Notes: generated from the sequence alone by a model not told the origin. Positions 35,341-44,840 are shown, numbered from the stretch's first letter. The stretch: DNA of 64,000 nt from Deltaproteobacteria bacterium (GCA_017992605.1 JAGOOG010000004.1:112715-176714); one strand, 5' to 3'. A program made the numbers and translations.

Positions 35341-38300
35341 GGGATTGCCCCCCTCCTTTCAACCCGCCATCCACGATCATGCCCTCCAGGGTCCCGATCA
35401 CTTCCCGCCCGGGCCTGGCCCGGAACACCCCGCATGCCATCCCCCTGCCCGGGTCCACGCCCCGCAGGAACACGTAGAACACCCCGCCGAAGTGCTCGTC
35501 ATAGTCATACCCCTCAAGCCGCTGCCCCAGATACCGATGGAGCGCCACGCAGTAGAGGTGGTACTGGAGCACGTAGCCGTCCCTGACCATGACATGCGAG
35601 AGCGCGTCCTGGCTGTAGTCCTCCACATGGTCGCCCAGGTGGTTGGATTTCCAGTCGACGAGATAATATTTCCCGTCGTGGCGGAACACCAGGTCCATGA
35701 ACCCCCGGAGAAAGCCCCTGACAGGGTCGAAGGAGAAACGGGAAGTCGGCACAGGCAGGCCGCCCTGCATGGACCCCTCGAGTGCCCCGACCAGGACCTC
35801 GGGCGTGACGGTCCTGATAGGGTACATGAACTCCAGCTCGGTGAGCCGATCGCCGTCTCGCACCCCTGCCAGGCTGAACCCGCCCAGGTCCACGTCGAGG
35901 ACCCTGCGCACCATGGAGGTGACCGCATCGGTCCATGTTGGGTCGAATCCCTGGCCTGCAAGCGTCTCCCCCACGACGGACCGCATGCCGGCTTCACCTG
36001 CCGTGAAGTCGATCCTCTCGAAGACCTCGTGCAGGATCGTGCCTGCCCTGGCTCCCCTGGGGAAGGAGAAGATATCCCTGACCTTCTTGCCCTTTTCTTC
36101 TGCCCCGTCCTCGGCGCTGTACGGCAGCACGTCCCGGTCCGCACCCTCTTCCTGTGCGTGCAGGCCGCGGATGAACGAGGTGTAGCTGGCCATGCCCCAG
36201 GTGCGGTCAACGGCCCGCGAGAAGACGCGAGCCGCAGGCTCGTCAGGTGAGGCGGCAGCGGCCCCGAGCGGATCGGGCTGGTCTTCGGGGAGATCCGTGA
36301 CACATGCTTGGTCGGTTTCCCGATCGAGGTACTCTTCCAGGCCCGCCCTCAGGTCCTGCTCCCCGAGGTGCCCCAGGAGATGGGCCATGGCCGATCGTTC
36401 GGCGCCCATCACCTCCCCCCAGGCCACGTAGCACCGGTCCCTGGCCCGGGTCAGCGCCACGTAGAGGAGCCGCACGTTCTCGGCCAGCTCCTCGAGTCCG
36501 GCCTGCCTGCGGTGGTCGTCCTGCTCCGCAGAACCCAGGTCGAGCACGGCGTTCCTGGCCTCGTCATGGAACAGGACCGCCTCCCCCTTCTCCTCTCTGG
36601 GAGCGCCCCAGGCAAAGGGGCAGAAAACCACCGGGAACTCGAGACCCTTGCTCTTGTGCACGGTCATGACGCGGACCGCGTCGTCGTCGCTCTCGAGCCT
36701 GAGCTGGTACTCGTCGCTTCCGGGCAACGATGGGTCCCTGCGCTCAGCGAGCCATTTCCTCAGGCCCTGCATGCCGAGCTTCCCGGCCGTCTCGGTCCTG
36801 CCCAGGAGCTCGGCGATGTGGAGCACATTGGTCAGGGTCCGCTCGCCTCCGTCCAGTTCCAGCAGGCGCTCCCGCACGTGCTCACCGTCCAGGAGCCTGC
36901 GGATCATGGGCGTGAAGCCGGAGCGCGCCCAGGTCTCGTGCCAGGTCCGGAACCGCTCGATCCAGCCCTCCCACGCCGCCTCGTCCCTGCCGAAAGCGTC
37001 AACGGCGGCTGCGTCCAGGCCGAAGATGCGGGTCATGAGCGCGGTGCGCACCAGCCCCTCGCGCGTGGGCTCGGCCAGCGCAGAAAGCAGCATCTCCATC
37101 TCGAAGGCCTCCAGGGAGCCGAACACGTTCTCGTCGCTGTAGAGCACGCAGGGGATGTGCGCGTCGTGCAGGGTGTCGCGGACCATGCGCGCCTGGGTGT
37201 TGGTGCGCACGAGCACGGCCATGTCCCGGGGTTTCAACGCCTCGCTGCCGAGCGTCACGACACCCGTTCCTGAAAGGTTCAGGAGCCGGGAGATTTCGAA
37301 GGCCACGGCCCTGCACACGGCACGTTTCGCCTGCTCCACCGTGAGCCGGGCCCCGTCTTCTGCCTCCAGGAACCAGACCGTGAGAGGCCCTCCGTCCACG
37401 CCGGCCAGGTCCTTCCGGTTTTTCTTCGGCGCGGGCTCGGCCGGCTCGAAGCGTATCCAGTCGAACACGAACGGGTCGGCCACCCCGGAGAACATCGTGT
37501 TCACCGCCTCGATGAGGCCTGGGGTACTCCGCCAGTTGTGGAGCAGGGTGTGGGTGTTCGTCTCCGCCACTGCGGCAGCGGCCTTTGCATAGGTGAACAC
37601 GTCCGCGCCCCGGAAGCTGTACACTGCCTGCTTGGGATCGCCGATGAAGAACAGTGTCGATCCCGCGAAGCATTTCCTGAATATCTCGTACTGCAGCGGG
37701 TCCGTGTCCTGGAACTCGTCGATGAGCGCCGCGGTAAACCTGGCCCGCACCGTTTCCGCCAGGGCCTCGCCGCCCCGGGACCGCAGGGCCTTGTACATCC
37801 TGATGAGCAGGTCGTCGAAGTGTACGACGCCCTGTTTGTCCTTGCGCCACGCCAGCGCCCTGTCCAGAAAGCCGAGGAAGTCCACCTTCATGCCGGTGAT
37901 CGCATCCTCCATGGCGGCTGCGAGGGCGGCGGCCCCCTCCACCAATGCCCTGCACACGTCGAACACCGGGTGCTCCGGTGTCTTCCCGCCCTTCTTCGTG
38001 GCCTTCCCCACGGCCTCGGGTGTGAACCTGGCCAGGCACCCGGCATTGGACAGCATGGCAGGCCCCAGGGCCAGGTACTGGTCGATCTCCTCGAGATACC
38101 CGGGTATCCTGGTGATCTTGTGGGTGGTCTGGTTGATGACGTCCCTGTCGCTCAGGAGCCGTTCCACCTCTGCCCTGGCATCCGGCCAGGCCTCCTTCAG
38201 TGCCGTGAACGCCTGCCGGTACGCTGCCAGCAGCGACTCCAGGTCCCCTGCCCTGTCCTGACTTCCACCCCCGGGGATGACCTCTGCGGCAAGGTTCTTC

Positions 38301-38866
38301 TGCCCCGCAAGGCCCATGAGCCACTCCGGGCTTACCTTGCGTGAACGGGCGAACGAGATGAACTCGGGCATGTCGCAGGCGGTGATGCGCATGCGGTAGA
38401 AATCGTCCGCGATGGACGCCACCAGGTCGGCCTGGTCCGCGACGAGCTCGGTCTCGAAGGGGCTCGCGGTCTCGAAGGCCATCTCCTTGAGCATGCGCTG
38501 GCAGAACCCGTGGATGGTGGAGATGGCGGTCTCGTCGAACCTTGCCAGGGCGTCGTCCAGGATGCCGACGGCATGTGCCCCGCCGGCCACCCTTTCCATG
38601 AGCCAGGCTATGAACTCATCGTCCGTTGTCCCCTGCATGAAGGCGTCGCGTGCCTGGCGCACCTTGTCCCTGATCCTGGTCTTGAGCTCGTCCGTGGCGG
38701 GCACGGTGTAGGTGACCACGAGAATGGACTCCACGGGAACCTTCATTTCCAGGAGGAGCCGCAGGAAGAGCGACGCGATGGTGTAGGTCTTGCCCGTGCC
38801 CGCGCTCGCCTCGATGAGGTGGGTTCCGGACAGGTCCAGTGCCTTGAGGTCCAGGGGCTTGTTCAT
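35333..38866 (-). CDS. recB: exodeoxyribonuclease V beta subunit RecB (helicase-nuclease)
   Basis: 1177-residue subunit with 3'-5' UvrD-like helicase and nuclease domains. Walker A EASAGTGKTYT near residue 18; ALIDEFQDTDPLQYEIF motif II; MTVHKSKGLEFPVVFCP motif V region; DRCYVAWGE motif VI. The C-terminal nuclease carries GFMDLVFRHDGKYYLVDWKSN, holding the catalytic Asp-Asp-Lys set. Start ATG 38866 overlaps the recC stop by 4 nt (ATGA). Length agrees with RecB (1180 in E. coli). Transcribed after recC and before recD. Confidence 0.94.
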   Translation of the reverse strand: MNKPLDLKALDLSGTHLIEASAGTGKTYTIASLFLRLLLEMKVPVESILVVTYTVPATDELKTRIRDKVRQARDAFMQGTTDDEFIAWLMERVAGGAHAVGILDDALARFDETAISTIHGFCQRMLKEMAFETASPFETELVADQADLVASIADDFYRMRITACDMPEFISFARSRKVSPEWLMGLAGQKNLAAEVIPGGGSQDRAGDLESLLAAYRQAFTALKEAWPDARAEVERLLSDRDVINQTTHKITRIPGYLEEIDQYLALGPAMLSNAGCLARFTPEAVGKATKKGGKTPEHPVFDVCRALVEGAAALAAAMEDAITGMKVDFLGFLDRALAWRKDKQGVVHFDDLLIRMYKALRSRGGEALAETVRARFTAALIDEFQDTDPLQYEIFRKCFAGSTLFFIGDPKQAVYSFRGADVFTYAKAAAAVAETNTHTLLHNWRSTPGLIEAVNTMFSGVADPFVFDWIRFEPAEPAPKKNRKDLAGVDGGPLTVWFLEAEDGARLTVEQAKRAVCRAVAFEISRLLNLSGTGVVTLGSEALKPRDMAVLVRTNTQARMVRDTLHDAHIPCVLYSDENVFGSLEAFEMEMLLSALAEPTREGLVRTALMTRIFGLDAAAVDAFGRDEAAWEGWIERFRTWHETWARSGFTPMIRRLLDGEHVRERLLELDGGERTLTNVLHIAELLGRTETAGKLGMQGLRKWLAERRDPSLPGSDEYQLRLESDDDAVRVMTVHKSKGLEFPVVFCPFAWGAPREEKGEAVLFHDEARNAVLDLGSAEQDDHRRQAGLEELAENVRLLYVALTRARDRCYVAWGEVMGAERSAMAHLLGHLGEQDLRAGLEEYLDRETDQACVTDLPEDQPDPLGAAAASPDEPAARVFSRAVDRTWGMASYTSFIRGLHAQEEGADRDVLPYSAEDGAEEKGKKVRDIFSFPRGARAGTILHEVFERIDFTAGEAGMRSVVGETLAGQGFDPTWTDAVTSMVRRVLDVDLGGFSLAGVRDGDRLTELEFMYPIRTVTPEVLVGALEGSMQGGLPVPTSRFSFDPVRGFLRGFMDLVFRHDGKYYLVDWKSNHLGDHVEDYSQDALSHVMVRDGYVLQYHLYCVALHRYLGQRLEGYDYDEHFGGVFYVFLRGVDPGRGMACGVFRARPGREVIGTLEGMIVDGGLKGGGQSHA

Positions 38867-41800
38867 GTGCCGGCCCCCATGGCATCGAGGATCGGGCCGT
38901 ACACGGCAAGGGCCAGCTCACGGAACTCGTCGTCCAGGGGATCGGTGCCCGCAAAGCAGAGGAGCAGGGCCGCGTCCCCTGCCTCGCCCCTCTGATACCT
39001 GCTCCCCTCCCATGTCCTGCGCGCCTCCTGGGTGGCCCGCTTGTCCTTACCGTACTTCTTCATGGCCTCCGCATAGGCATGGGAGCTCTTCGGGAAGAGG
39101 TGCACGGGTTTGCACAGACCCTGCCGGTAGACGTCCAGGAACTCCTTCAGCACTGTCAAGGGCTCTTCAACGGCATTGATCCGGGTCAGTCCTTCCCTGT
39201 GGATGTGCAGGGCCGTCGCCTGCGCCGCCGGGTCCGCTGCCTGGAGCAGGAGCAGGCTGAGCCAGGCTCGCATGAGGTCATTGCCCGTGACCTTGGCATA
39301 GCGGAACGAGAGGAACCCGGCCCCGTCGAGGCTGTTTACTGACCCGGTGACGGTGAATCCGTCCACCGGGAGGGCCAGGTCCTTCCTGACCATGTCACGG
39401 CCTTCCATGGCCCTTTCTATGAGGGGGTAAAAGGCGTCTATCTCGCGGGCCAGACCGGCAAGGGCCAGCTCACCCGGCACACCGTGGGGCAGCACCCCTT
39501 CAGCCCTGAGCCGTGCCAGGTCGGCATCCATGCTCTTTCCCGCAAGCCTTTCCGTGAGGATCCGCTGGTGCAGGCCGTAACGCTCCAGCCCTGCCAGCTC
39601 GAAGGGCTCCCGGTCGAGCAGGGTCTCATCTTCCCAGGGCAGCGTTGCACCCAGCCGGTGGCGGAGGAAGAAACATGCCGGACCCCGGAAGAACTCCAGG
39701 AGGCGCTCCAGGTCAACTGTCCTGAACTCCTCCCCCGGATCGGCGAGTTCCGCACTCCTTGCCCCAGACTGTCCCTGCCTGCGCAGTGCACGTGCTGCCA
39801 GGGCATTGTCCTGCGAATAGCTGAACAGGCCCGTGCCTGCAGTGAAGTACTTCGGGCTGAACGCCTGGAGGCAGTGGCTCCTGGCCACCCCGGGATTCAC
39901 GAAGGATCGGTCCAGGTACTCCAGCAGGCTGCTCACCACCACGGAGGGCGGAATGGGGGCATTGTCCTGGATGCCCTGGCCGATGTAGCTGATGGACAGC
40001 ACGTTCCGGGCCGAGAGCAGCGCCTCGAGGAAGAGGTAGAGGTCGTCGTCGCGCCTCGAGCGGTCGCCTCTGCGCTGGTCCATGGCCGTGAGGTCGAGTC
40101 CGCTTGTATAGTCCCTGCGGGGAAAGGCCTCGTGGTTCATGCCCATGAGGCAGATCACCTTCAACGGGATGCTCCGCATGGGCAGCATGGAGCAGAAGGT
40201 GACGCCTCGCTCCAGGAACCCTGACCCCTCTGCCGCGTGGCCGAAGGCTTTTGCGAGGTGCTGCCGCACCACGTCGCAGCTCAGGCGTCCCCTGAACCCG
40301 GCATCCTGACCTGTCTTCTCCAGGTCCCGTACCACTGCCTTCAGGTGCAGCATCTCCTGCACGCCGTCCTCGTCAACAGTAAACAGGTCGTCGATGATCC
40401 GCAGCAGTACCTCTGACCACTGAGCAGGCCCCCGCTCCTGCCTGAGCTCGTCCACGGCGGCAAAGAGCTTCTCCACGAAGTCTGTGAATCTCCCTAAAAG
40501 CTCCGCAGACCCAGGGTCCATGCCTTCGAAGGGCGCGATCCCCGCGAACAGCCCCTCTCCTTCTGCCATGGCATAGCCGAGCAGGAGGCGCCTGAGGCCG
40601 AACTGCCAGGTGTTCTCCGCAAACCCGGGCAGGCCCAGTTCCACCTTGTCGTTTCCGTCCCTGCCCCAGCGGATGCCCGCGCCCGTGACCCAGGCGTGGA
40701 TTTCGCTCACTGCCTCCTCGTCCAGGTCGAACCTGGTGCGCACCGGCTCCTTGTCGAGCAGGTCCATGACCAGGGAGGCCTCGTAGCGCCGGCCTGCCAG
40801 GTCGAGCACTGCCATGAGCGCGTCCGCGAGCCGGGAGCTCCTCCGGAACGACCGGTCCGAGATGCTGTAGGGGATGCGGCGCGCATCGTCCCGGTCCATG
40901 TCGAACACGGCGCGGATGAAGGGCGCGTATGCCTCGATGTCAGGCGCCATGACCAGGATGTCCCGGGGCTCCAGGTCCGGGTCTTTTTCGAACAGGTCGA
41001 GCAGGGTGTCCAGGAGCACCTCGGTCTCCCGCATGGGGCTGTGGCAGGAGTGGACCTGGATGGAGCGGTCGCCGTCGGTCACCTCCCTCACTCCCTCTTC
41101 ACCGGGCGGTCTCAGGTTCAGGATGTCGGCCTGGACCTGTGAGAGCATGGTGATGCCCTCTGTTTCTTCGAAGAGGTCCACCTGTTCGGGATCCAGTTCC
41201 AGGACCATGTCCAGGAAGTTCCTGCCGAGCCTGCCCATGCCTGCAAGCAGGTCGTTGCACGACTCCCAGTGCATATCCTTTTCAGTGATCCTGGCCATGC
41301 GACGCTCGGGTATGATGTCTGCCCAGTATTCCCTGCACGGGTTCAGGCAGTAGATGCCGACATCGATACACGCGGACAGGCCCTTGAGCACCTCCAGGTG
41401 GAATGCGGGCAGGTACGAGATGCCGAAGATGGACACCCGCTCGGGCAGCATGGATATGTCGGCATGTATGATTTCCTGTGCAAAGAGCTGCTTGAGCCGG
41501 GCGCGGTGGTGTGGGTCGCTGCGTTCGATGACCTTTCTCCAGAGGATTGCCTGCCAGTTCTCCGGGTATGCAGCTTTTGATTTTCCATCTTCCCAGCCCA
41601 GTATGAGCTCGGGCCTGAAGATGACGTACTGGTCATAGATGCCGGCCATCATGGAGCTGAACTGGTAGAGCTTCATGCCCTGCTCGTCGTTTTCCAGGTA
41701 GTCTTTGATGCGGGCAAAGTGCCTGTGTGTGAGGAGGTCGGGCAGGCAGTCCATGATGCGCAGCGTCAGGCTGTCCTTGTCGAAGAGCGGGGGCTGCGTG

Positions 41801-42042
41801 ATACCGGGCAGGATGCGGGAGAACATGTCGAGCACGAAGGTGTTGGGGAATGGCCATTTGATATTGGAGCAGATGCCGTGCATGCGGGCGAGCTCCATGG
41901 AGAGCCACCGCTGCATGCCGCGGCTCTGTACTACGATGAGCTCGGGGGTGAGCGGGGATGAGAGCGGGGTGGAGAGGGATGTGGCAAGGGCCTGCGAAAG
42001 GACCTCGAGCCGGTTGCTCTCGATGAGTTTCAGGTTGGGCAA
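38863..42042 (-). CDS. recC: exodeoxyribonuclease V gamma subunit RecC, TTG start
   Basis: 1059-residue Chi-recognition and scaffold subunit of RecBCD. It opens with the inactivated helicase fold: VVQSRGMQRWLSMELARMHGICSNIKWPFPN is the most conserved stretch of RecC, and HSCHSPMRETEVLLDTLLDLFE, DILVMAPDIEAYAPFI and YSISDRSFRR follow. The start is TTG at 42042 with GGAGAGG seven bases upstream; no ATG is nearer. First gene of recC-recB-recD. The right end of an IS200-like element begins only 24 nt upstream, so the promoter must lie in or beyond that element. Confidence 0.92.
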   Translation of the reverse strand: MPNLKLIESNRLEVLSQALATSLSTPLSSPLTPELIVVQSRGMQRWLSMELARMHGICSNIKWPFPNTFVLDMFSRILPGITQPPLFDKDSLTLRIMDCLPDLLTHRHFARIKDYLENDEQGMKLYQFSSMMAGIYDQYVIFRPELILGWEDGKSKAAYPENWQAILWRKVIERSDPHHRARLKQLFAQEIIHADISMLPERVSIFGISYLPAFHLEVLKGLSACIDVGIYCLNPCREYWADIIPERRMARITEKDMHWESCNDLLAGMGRLGRNFLDMVLELDPEQVDLFEETEGITMLSQVQADILNLRPPGEEGVREVTDGDRSIQVHSCHSPMRETEVLLDTLLDLFEKDPDLEPRDILVMAPDIEAYAPFIRAVFDMDRDDARRIPYSISDRSFRRSSRLADALMAVLDLAGRRYEASLVMDLLDKEPVRTRFDLDEEAVSEIHAWVTGAGIRWGRDGNDKVELGLPGFAENTWQFGLRRLLLGYAMAEGEGLFAGIAPFEGMDPGSAELLGRFTDFVEKLFAAVDELRQERGPAQWSEVLLRIIDDLFTVDEDGVQEMLHLKAVVRDLEKTGQDAGFRGRLSCDVVRQHLAKAFGHAAEGSGFLERGVTFCSMLPMRSIPLKVICLMGMNHEAFPRRDYTSGLDLTAMDQRRGDRSRRDDDLYLFLEALLSARNVLSISYIGQGIQDNAPIPPSVVVSSLLEYLDRSFVNPGVARSHCLQAFSPKYFTAGTGLFSYSQDNALAARALRRQGQSGARSAELADPGEEFRTVDLERLLEFFRGPACFFLRHRLGATLPWEDETLLDREPFELAGLERYGLHQRILTERLAGKSMDADLARLRAEGVLPHGVPGELALAGLAREIDAFYPLIERAMEGRDMVRKDLALPVDGFTVTGSVNSLDGAGFLSFRYAKVTGNDLMRAWLSLLLLQAADPAAQATALHIHREGLTRINAVEEPLTVLKEFLDVYRQGLCKPVHLFPKSSHAYAEAMKKYGKDKRATQEARRTWEGSRYQRGEAGDAALLLCFAGTDPLDDEFRELALAVYGPILDAMGAGT

Positions 42043-42065
42043 CTGTATACCTCTCCAGTGAAACT

Positions 42066-42085
42066 CCCCGCGGCAAGCCGCGGGG
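42066..42085. repeat. right-end palindrome of the IS200-like element
   Basis: Perfect 9-bp stem with an AA loop; differs from the copy at 42627-42646 only at the compensating C/T and G/A pair, as expected for a hairpin conserved for its structure. Confidence 0.8.
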
Positions 42086-42089
42086 CATC

Positions 42090-42530
42090 TTAGTGCAGCT
42101 TGAGCTCAAGCTGCACAGGCCCTTGCGTTACTTCTCTATGGCGTTCGATGTATTTCTCAATCACTTCACGAGTCATGCGGTCTCCCACGGTTCTCGCAAA
42201 GTATCCGTCTTCCCACAGTTCCCCTGCCCACAATCTCTTCTTCAATGACGGGAACTCGCGAAACAACTCCCTTGCTGTCACGCTCTTGATGATTCTCACG
42301 ACTTCTCCAATTGATCGCTTCGGCGGAAACGACAACAGGATGTGAACATGCTCTTGCGAAACTTCCATTTCTATAATCTCAAATCCATATTCCTCGCTGA
42401 CTTCCCGTATCAGTCGTTCCGCTCGTTCCTTTACGCCTTCTTGCGCGAATATCTTCTTCCGATATTTGGGGCACCAAACCAGATGGTAGCTCGTTTCATA
42501 TACCGCATGACTCGTTCGCTTCACTGTCAT
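42090..42530 (-). CDS. tnpA: IS200/IS605 family transposase TnpA (Y1 HUH)
   Basis: 146-residue single-strand DNA transposase. It cuts one strand with a tyrosine and moves as a circle. SYHLVWCPKYRKKIF is the typical first strand, the HUH metal motif is HVHILLSF (His-Val-His), and the nucleophile Tyr lies in the C-terminal helix segment GYFARTVGDRMTREVIEKYIERH. Intact, so the element may be active. I use ATG 42530 (MTVKRTSHAVY); a GTG at 42551 would add seven residues. The 5 nt between its stop and the left palindrome show the compact layout of IS200. Confidence 0.88.
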   Translation of the reverse strand: MTVKRTSHAVYETSYHLVWCPKYRKKIFAQEGVKERAERLIREVSEEYGFEIIEMEVSQEHVHILLSFPPKRSIGEVVRIIKSVTARELFREFPSLKKRLWAGELWEDGYFARTVGDRMTREVIEKYIERHREVTQGPVQLELKLH

Positions 42531-42626
42531 GCCCTTGCTATACCATGCCACACCGCAAGGGCCTATATGGATAAGGGGGACGTTCCACTCCCCCTTATGA
42601 ACCCCCTAGGCAAGGCATGCATTCAT

Positions 42627-42646
42627 CCCCGTGGCAAGCCACGGGG
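42627..42646. repeat. left-end palindrome of the IS200-like element
   Basis: Perfect 9-bp stem with an AA loop, located about 100 nt upstream of the transposase start, as in IS200-type left ends. Confidence 0.8.
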
Positions 42647-42853
42647 TATTCTGCAAAGGCCGTCCATAAAATTTGAGTAAGAGAAGTATAGCATGGTTAC
42701 ATCCTGTTGTGGGTGGAGAAATCTCGGCTTTATCCGTCTATGATAAACAGGTTGTTGTTGTGCAATTATGCATTCAGAATGCACGATTGCACATATTATA
42801 AAAGGCGTTCCCGATTGGAGTTGCACTCCTTAATTCAGCTCATAGCTCGAATT

Positions 42854-43360
42854 TCATAGATCCAGCCCAATCACATAGATCGGGACCTGAATCGCACTCT
42901 TGAAATGAGGAAGATACCTGACAACCTTCTCGTAAGTAAGGCTACCCTCTTAGTTCTGCTTGAACTCGTTCTTCATGGCCTTCTGGAATTCTTTAGTAGT
43001 CACAACATAAACCCCGATATCGATCTTATCGAGCCCTGAATACGAAGCGACCTTGAACTTTAGCAGATCAATCCCAATGAATGAGGAGTGTCCAAATTCT
43101 ACTTCAATACCCACCCTTTCCTTGAGAAAGTCCATCTTCGCGGCAGGATCACTTGTCTCTGCAAAAACTGATGGCTGCCTTTCCCATCCCTTCATCACGA
43201 AAAGCTGGTCCAGCTTTTCGTTGAATGCAGGCCGTGACATCTTAGACAGGTCAATAGTCTTGTCATTGAGGATTGCCTCGATCTCCTGCTTTGTTGTGAA
43301 CTTGCTATTCAATACCTGTTCTGCAAAACGGAAGGAGAAGGTCTGTAATCTCACTTTCAT
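42854..43360 (-). pseudogene. BglII-like restriction endonuclease gene, interrupted by in-frame TAA
   Basis: Reads as a BglII-family (PF09195-like) restriction endonuclease: KMDFLKERVGIEVEFGHSSF is the catalytic segment (Asp, then E-x-E/Q where BglII has E-V-Q), followed by KIDIGVYVVTTKEF. The frame stops at TAA 42950-42952 after 136 residues. Continuing in the same frame past that stop gives 31-32 more residues with sense (TYEKVVRYLPH..., then VPIYVIGLDL) up to TGA 42854-42856, which match the family C-terminus in style. So a single base change probably truncates it. Start ATG 43360 follows GGGGAG; an ATG at 43381 is alternative. TAA excludes selenocysteine. No methyltransferase is adjacent. 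Confidence 0.68.
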
Positions 43361-43407
43361 TTCAACTCCCCATCGAATCATTTTATTTCAAGACAAAGTC
43401 TGCGCTG

Positions 43408-44304
43408 TCATAAAGAGGCCTCCCTGAACCTCTCATACCTCCACTCCAGAAACCCCTTGTCTGGCATGAACTCTTCCCTGCGCGGCAGGATGATCCTCTG
43501 CCTGTGCAGCTCCTTGATGCCGTGCTGAAGCATGGGCCCGTCATGCTCTTTTAACACATCCTCCCTCACCTCGATGACATACCTGGGGCTCACCCCGATA
43601 ATGAAGTTGTCAAACGCAGCATGATGCAGCTTGCACAATGCAATTCCATTGTTCACAGTCGGTCTGCTCTCGGGCTCGGTGTCAGGGATGATGTGCGCCG
43701 CATCCAGCAGTTCCTCGTGTCTCAGCCTGCAGAACGCACACTGGGTCCTATACGCATCGATTACCCGCTCCCTGAATCCCCGCTGGTGGAGCCGAACCTT
43801 AACCTGTGACGTTATATACGCCCTCCTCGGTTCAGCCAGCTCATAGTCCATGGGCCTTTCCGCAGAGAGCATTGAGGCGTCATCCACAGCAACCGTGAAC
43901 GTGAGGCTTCCCGGATCGTCTGCCACGATGTACACGGGCCAGACTGCCATGTACTTGCCCGGAACCACCCCGTAGAGGTAGATCAGAGGCACCTTATCCC
44001 TCATGGCCTTCCTCAGACCAATGTTGTCACGATGAGATGGATCACTCCCCCGATACCGGTAGCTCAACAACCCATCAGTGCTTATCCTGTCGTCATACGG
44101 CCCTTCGGGTGCAGTGGTTATGGTGAGCGGATAGTCGAGACGTTTCGGCCTGAAGATACCTTGGGGCGACATCAGGGGTATTCTCTGACCGGAATGGACA
44201 AACCCCTTTTCCAGCAGCCGCCGCGGGAGCACATCCCCGTGGATGCCCGTCTGGCCCTTCAACCACTCAAAGGCTGCAATGCGTGTCTCATAATCAAACG
44301 ACAT
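43408..44304 (-). CDS. HNH endonuclease, COG3440-like predicted restriction enzyme
   Basis: 298-residue protein. The N-terminal half (from about residue 15, LPRRLLEKGFVHSGQRIPLMSPQGIF to VYIVADD) is the DNA-binding domain of COG3440-like endonucleases. The C-terminal half has a zinc-type HNH: CAFCRLRHEELLDAAHIIPD, then NGIALCKLHHAAFD, with the ligands C-x2-C and C-x2-H and the catalytic His in AHIIPD. Such proteins act as stand-alone or modification-dependent restriction enzymes. It lies 47 nt upstream of the broken BglII-like gene in the same direction and probably formed one defence unit with it. Codon use and GC are lower than in recBCD. Confidence 0.78.
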   Translation of the reverse strand: MSFDYETRIAAFEWLKGQTGIHGDVLPRRLLEKGFVHSGQRIPLMSPQGIFRPKRLDYPLTITTAPEGPYDDRISTDGLLSYRYRGSDPSHRDNIGLRKAMRDKVPLIYLYGVVPGKYMAVWPVYIVADDPGSLTFTVAVDDASMLSAERPMDYELAEPRRAYITSQVKVRLHQRGFRERVIDAYRTQCAFCRLRHEELLDAAHIIPDTEPESRPTVNNGIALCKLHHAAFDNFIIGVSPRYVIEVREDVLKEHDGPMLQHGIKELHRQRIILPRREEFMPDKGFLEWRYERFREASL

Positions 44305-44490
44305 GGGAGGGCTTCAATCCATCACACTTTCAGGATAATGAATTTTAAACTTGAAATTATATTGCCTGAATTGCTTATTTCTATCAAGTACATCTATCAT
44401 TTGTTAAAATTTCAATCCCGCGGTTGTCAAAGCTTTTATTGTTCCCCAATTACCATTTATTAGTATGTTCCCATTTTGGGATCTTTTATC

Positions 44491-44519
44491 TTGACATACC
44501 TGCCGATACGTATTACTGT
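44491..44519 (+). promoter_or_regulatory. candidate promoter of the HigB operon
   Basis: Perfect TTGACA at 44491-44496 and TACTGT (3 of 6) at 44514-44519, 17 nt apart, in an AT-rich divergent gap. Transcription would begin near 44526, only a few bases before the toxin ATG 44530, so the first mRNA would be almost leaderless. Confidence 0.35.
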
Positions 44520-44529
44520 CATCCCATCG

Positions 44530-44814
44530 ATGAATGTGGTCGGGCGCGAACTGCTCATTCTCTTTATGAAGAGGCATTCGGATGCGAAAAGTGCTCTGAA
44601 TAGCTGGTTACAAGAGGTTTTCAGGGCAGACTGGAAAGGACCGCAGGATATCAAGGAGAGATATAGAACGGCAAGCTTCATTGAAGACAACAGGATCATA
44701 TTCAACATAAAAGGGAACAGATACCGGCTCGTTGTGAAGGTTGTATACCAGGCCGGAGTTATACGGATTCTCTGGGTCGGCACCCATGCCGCATACGATA
44801 AACTTGCATTGTAA
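44530..44814 (+). CDS. higB: HigB-family type II toxin (mRNA interferase)
   Basis: 94-residue RelE-superfamily toxin of the HigB type (PF09907), an mRNA-cleaving ribosome-dependent nuclease. Marks: KRHSDAKSALNSWLQEV (first helix pair), ADWKGPQDIKERYRTASFI (AdWxxpxDIkxxyxxaS), then RIIFNIKGNRYRLVVKVVY and WVGTHAAYDKL, with the basic and His residues of the active site. Start ATG 44530 is set by alignment to the family; an earlier ATG at 44476 would add 18 residues not found in the family. The antitoxin gene follows 26 nt later. Confidence 0.88.
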   Translation: MNVVGRELLILFMKRHSDAKSALNSWLQEVFRADWKGPQDIKERYRTASFIEDNRIIFNIKGNRYRLVVKVVYQAGVIRILWVGTHAAYDKLAL

Positions 44815-44840
44815 TGAGGAGTTCAGGAAAGGAGGGGGCA

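Larger units (their letters stand above)
42062..42650 (-). mobile_element. IS200-like (IS200/IS605 family) insertion element
   Basis: About 590 bp holding one Y1 transposase gene between two near-identical hairpins: CCCCGCGGC-AA-GCCGCGGGG at 42066-42085 and CCCCGTGGC-AA-GCCACGGGG at 42627-42646. Such subterminal palindromes are the single-strand recognition sites of IS200/IS605 transposases. There is no tnpB. Exact ends cannot be set by eye because this family makes no inverted repeats or target duplications; bounds are approximate. It sits immediately upstream of recC. Confidence 0.8.

Noticed and set aside
42066..42646. Two similar palindromes as a short CRISPR array
   Set aside because: They are 540 bp apart and flank a transposase; they are insertion-element ends, not regular repeats with spacers.
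42043..42650. A tnpB or guide-RNA gene with the IS200-like element
   Set aside because: There is no space for tnpB between the palindromes, and nothing like an omegaRNA was seen.
42950..42952. Selenocysteine or recoding at the BglII-like stop
   Set aside because: The codon is TAA, not TGA, and no hairpin follows at SECIS distance.
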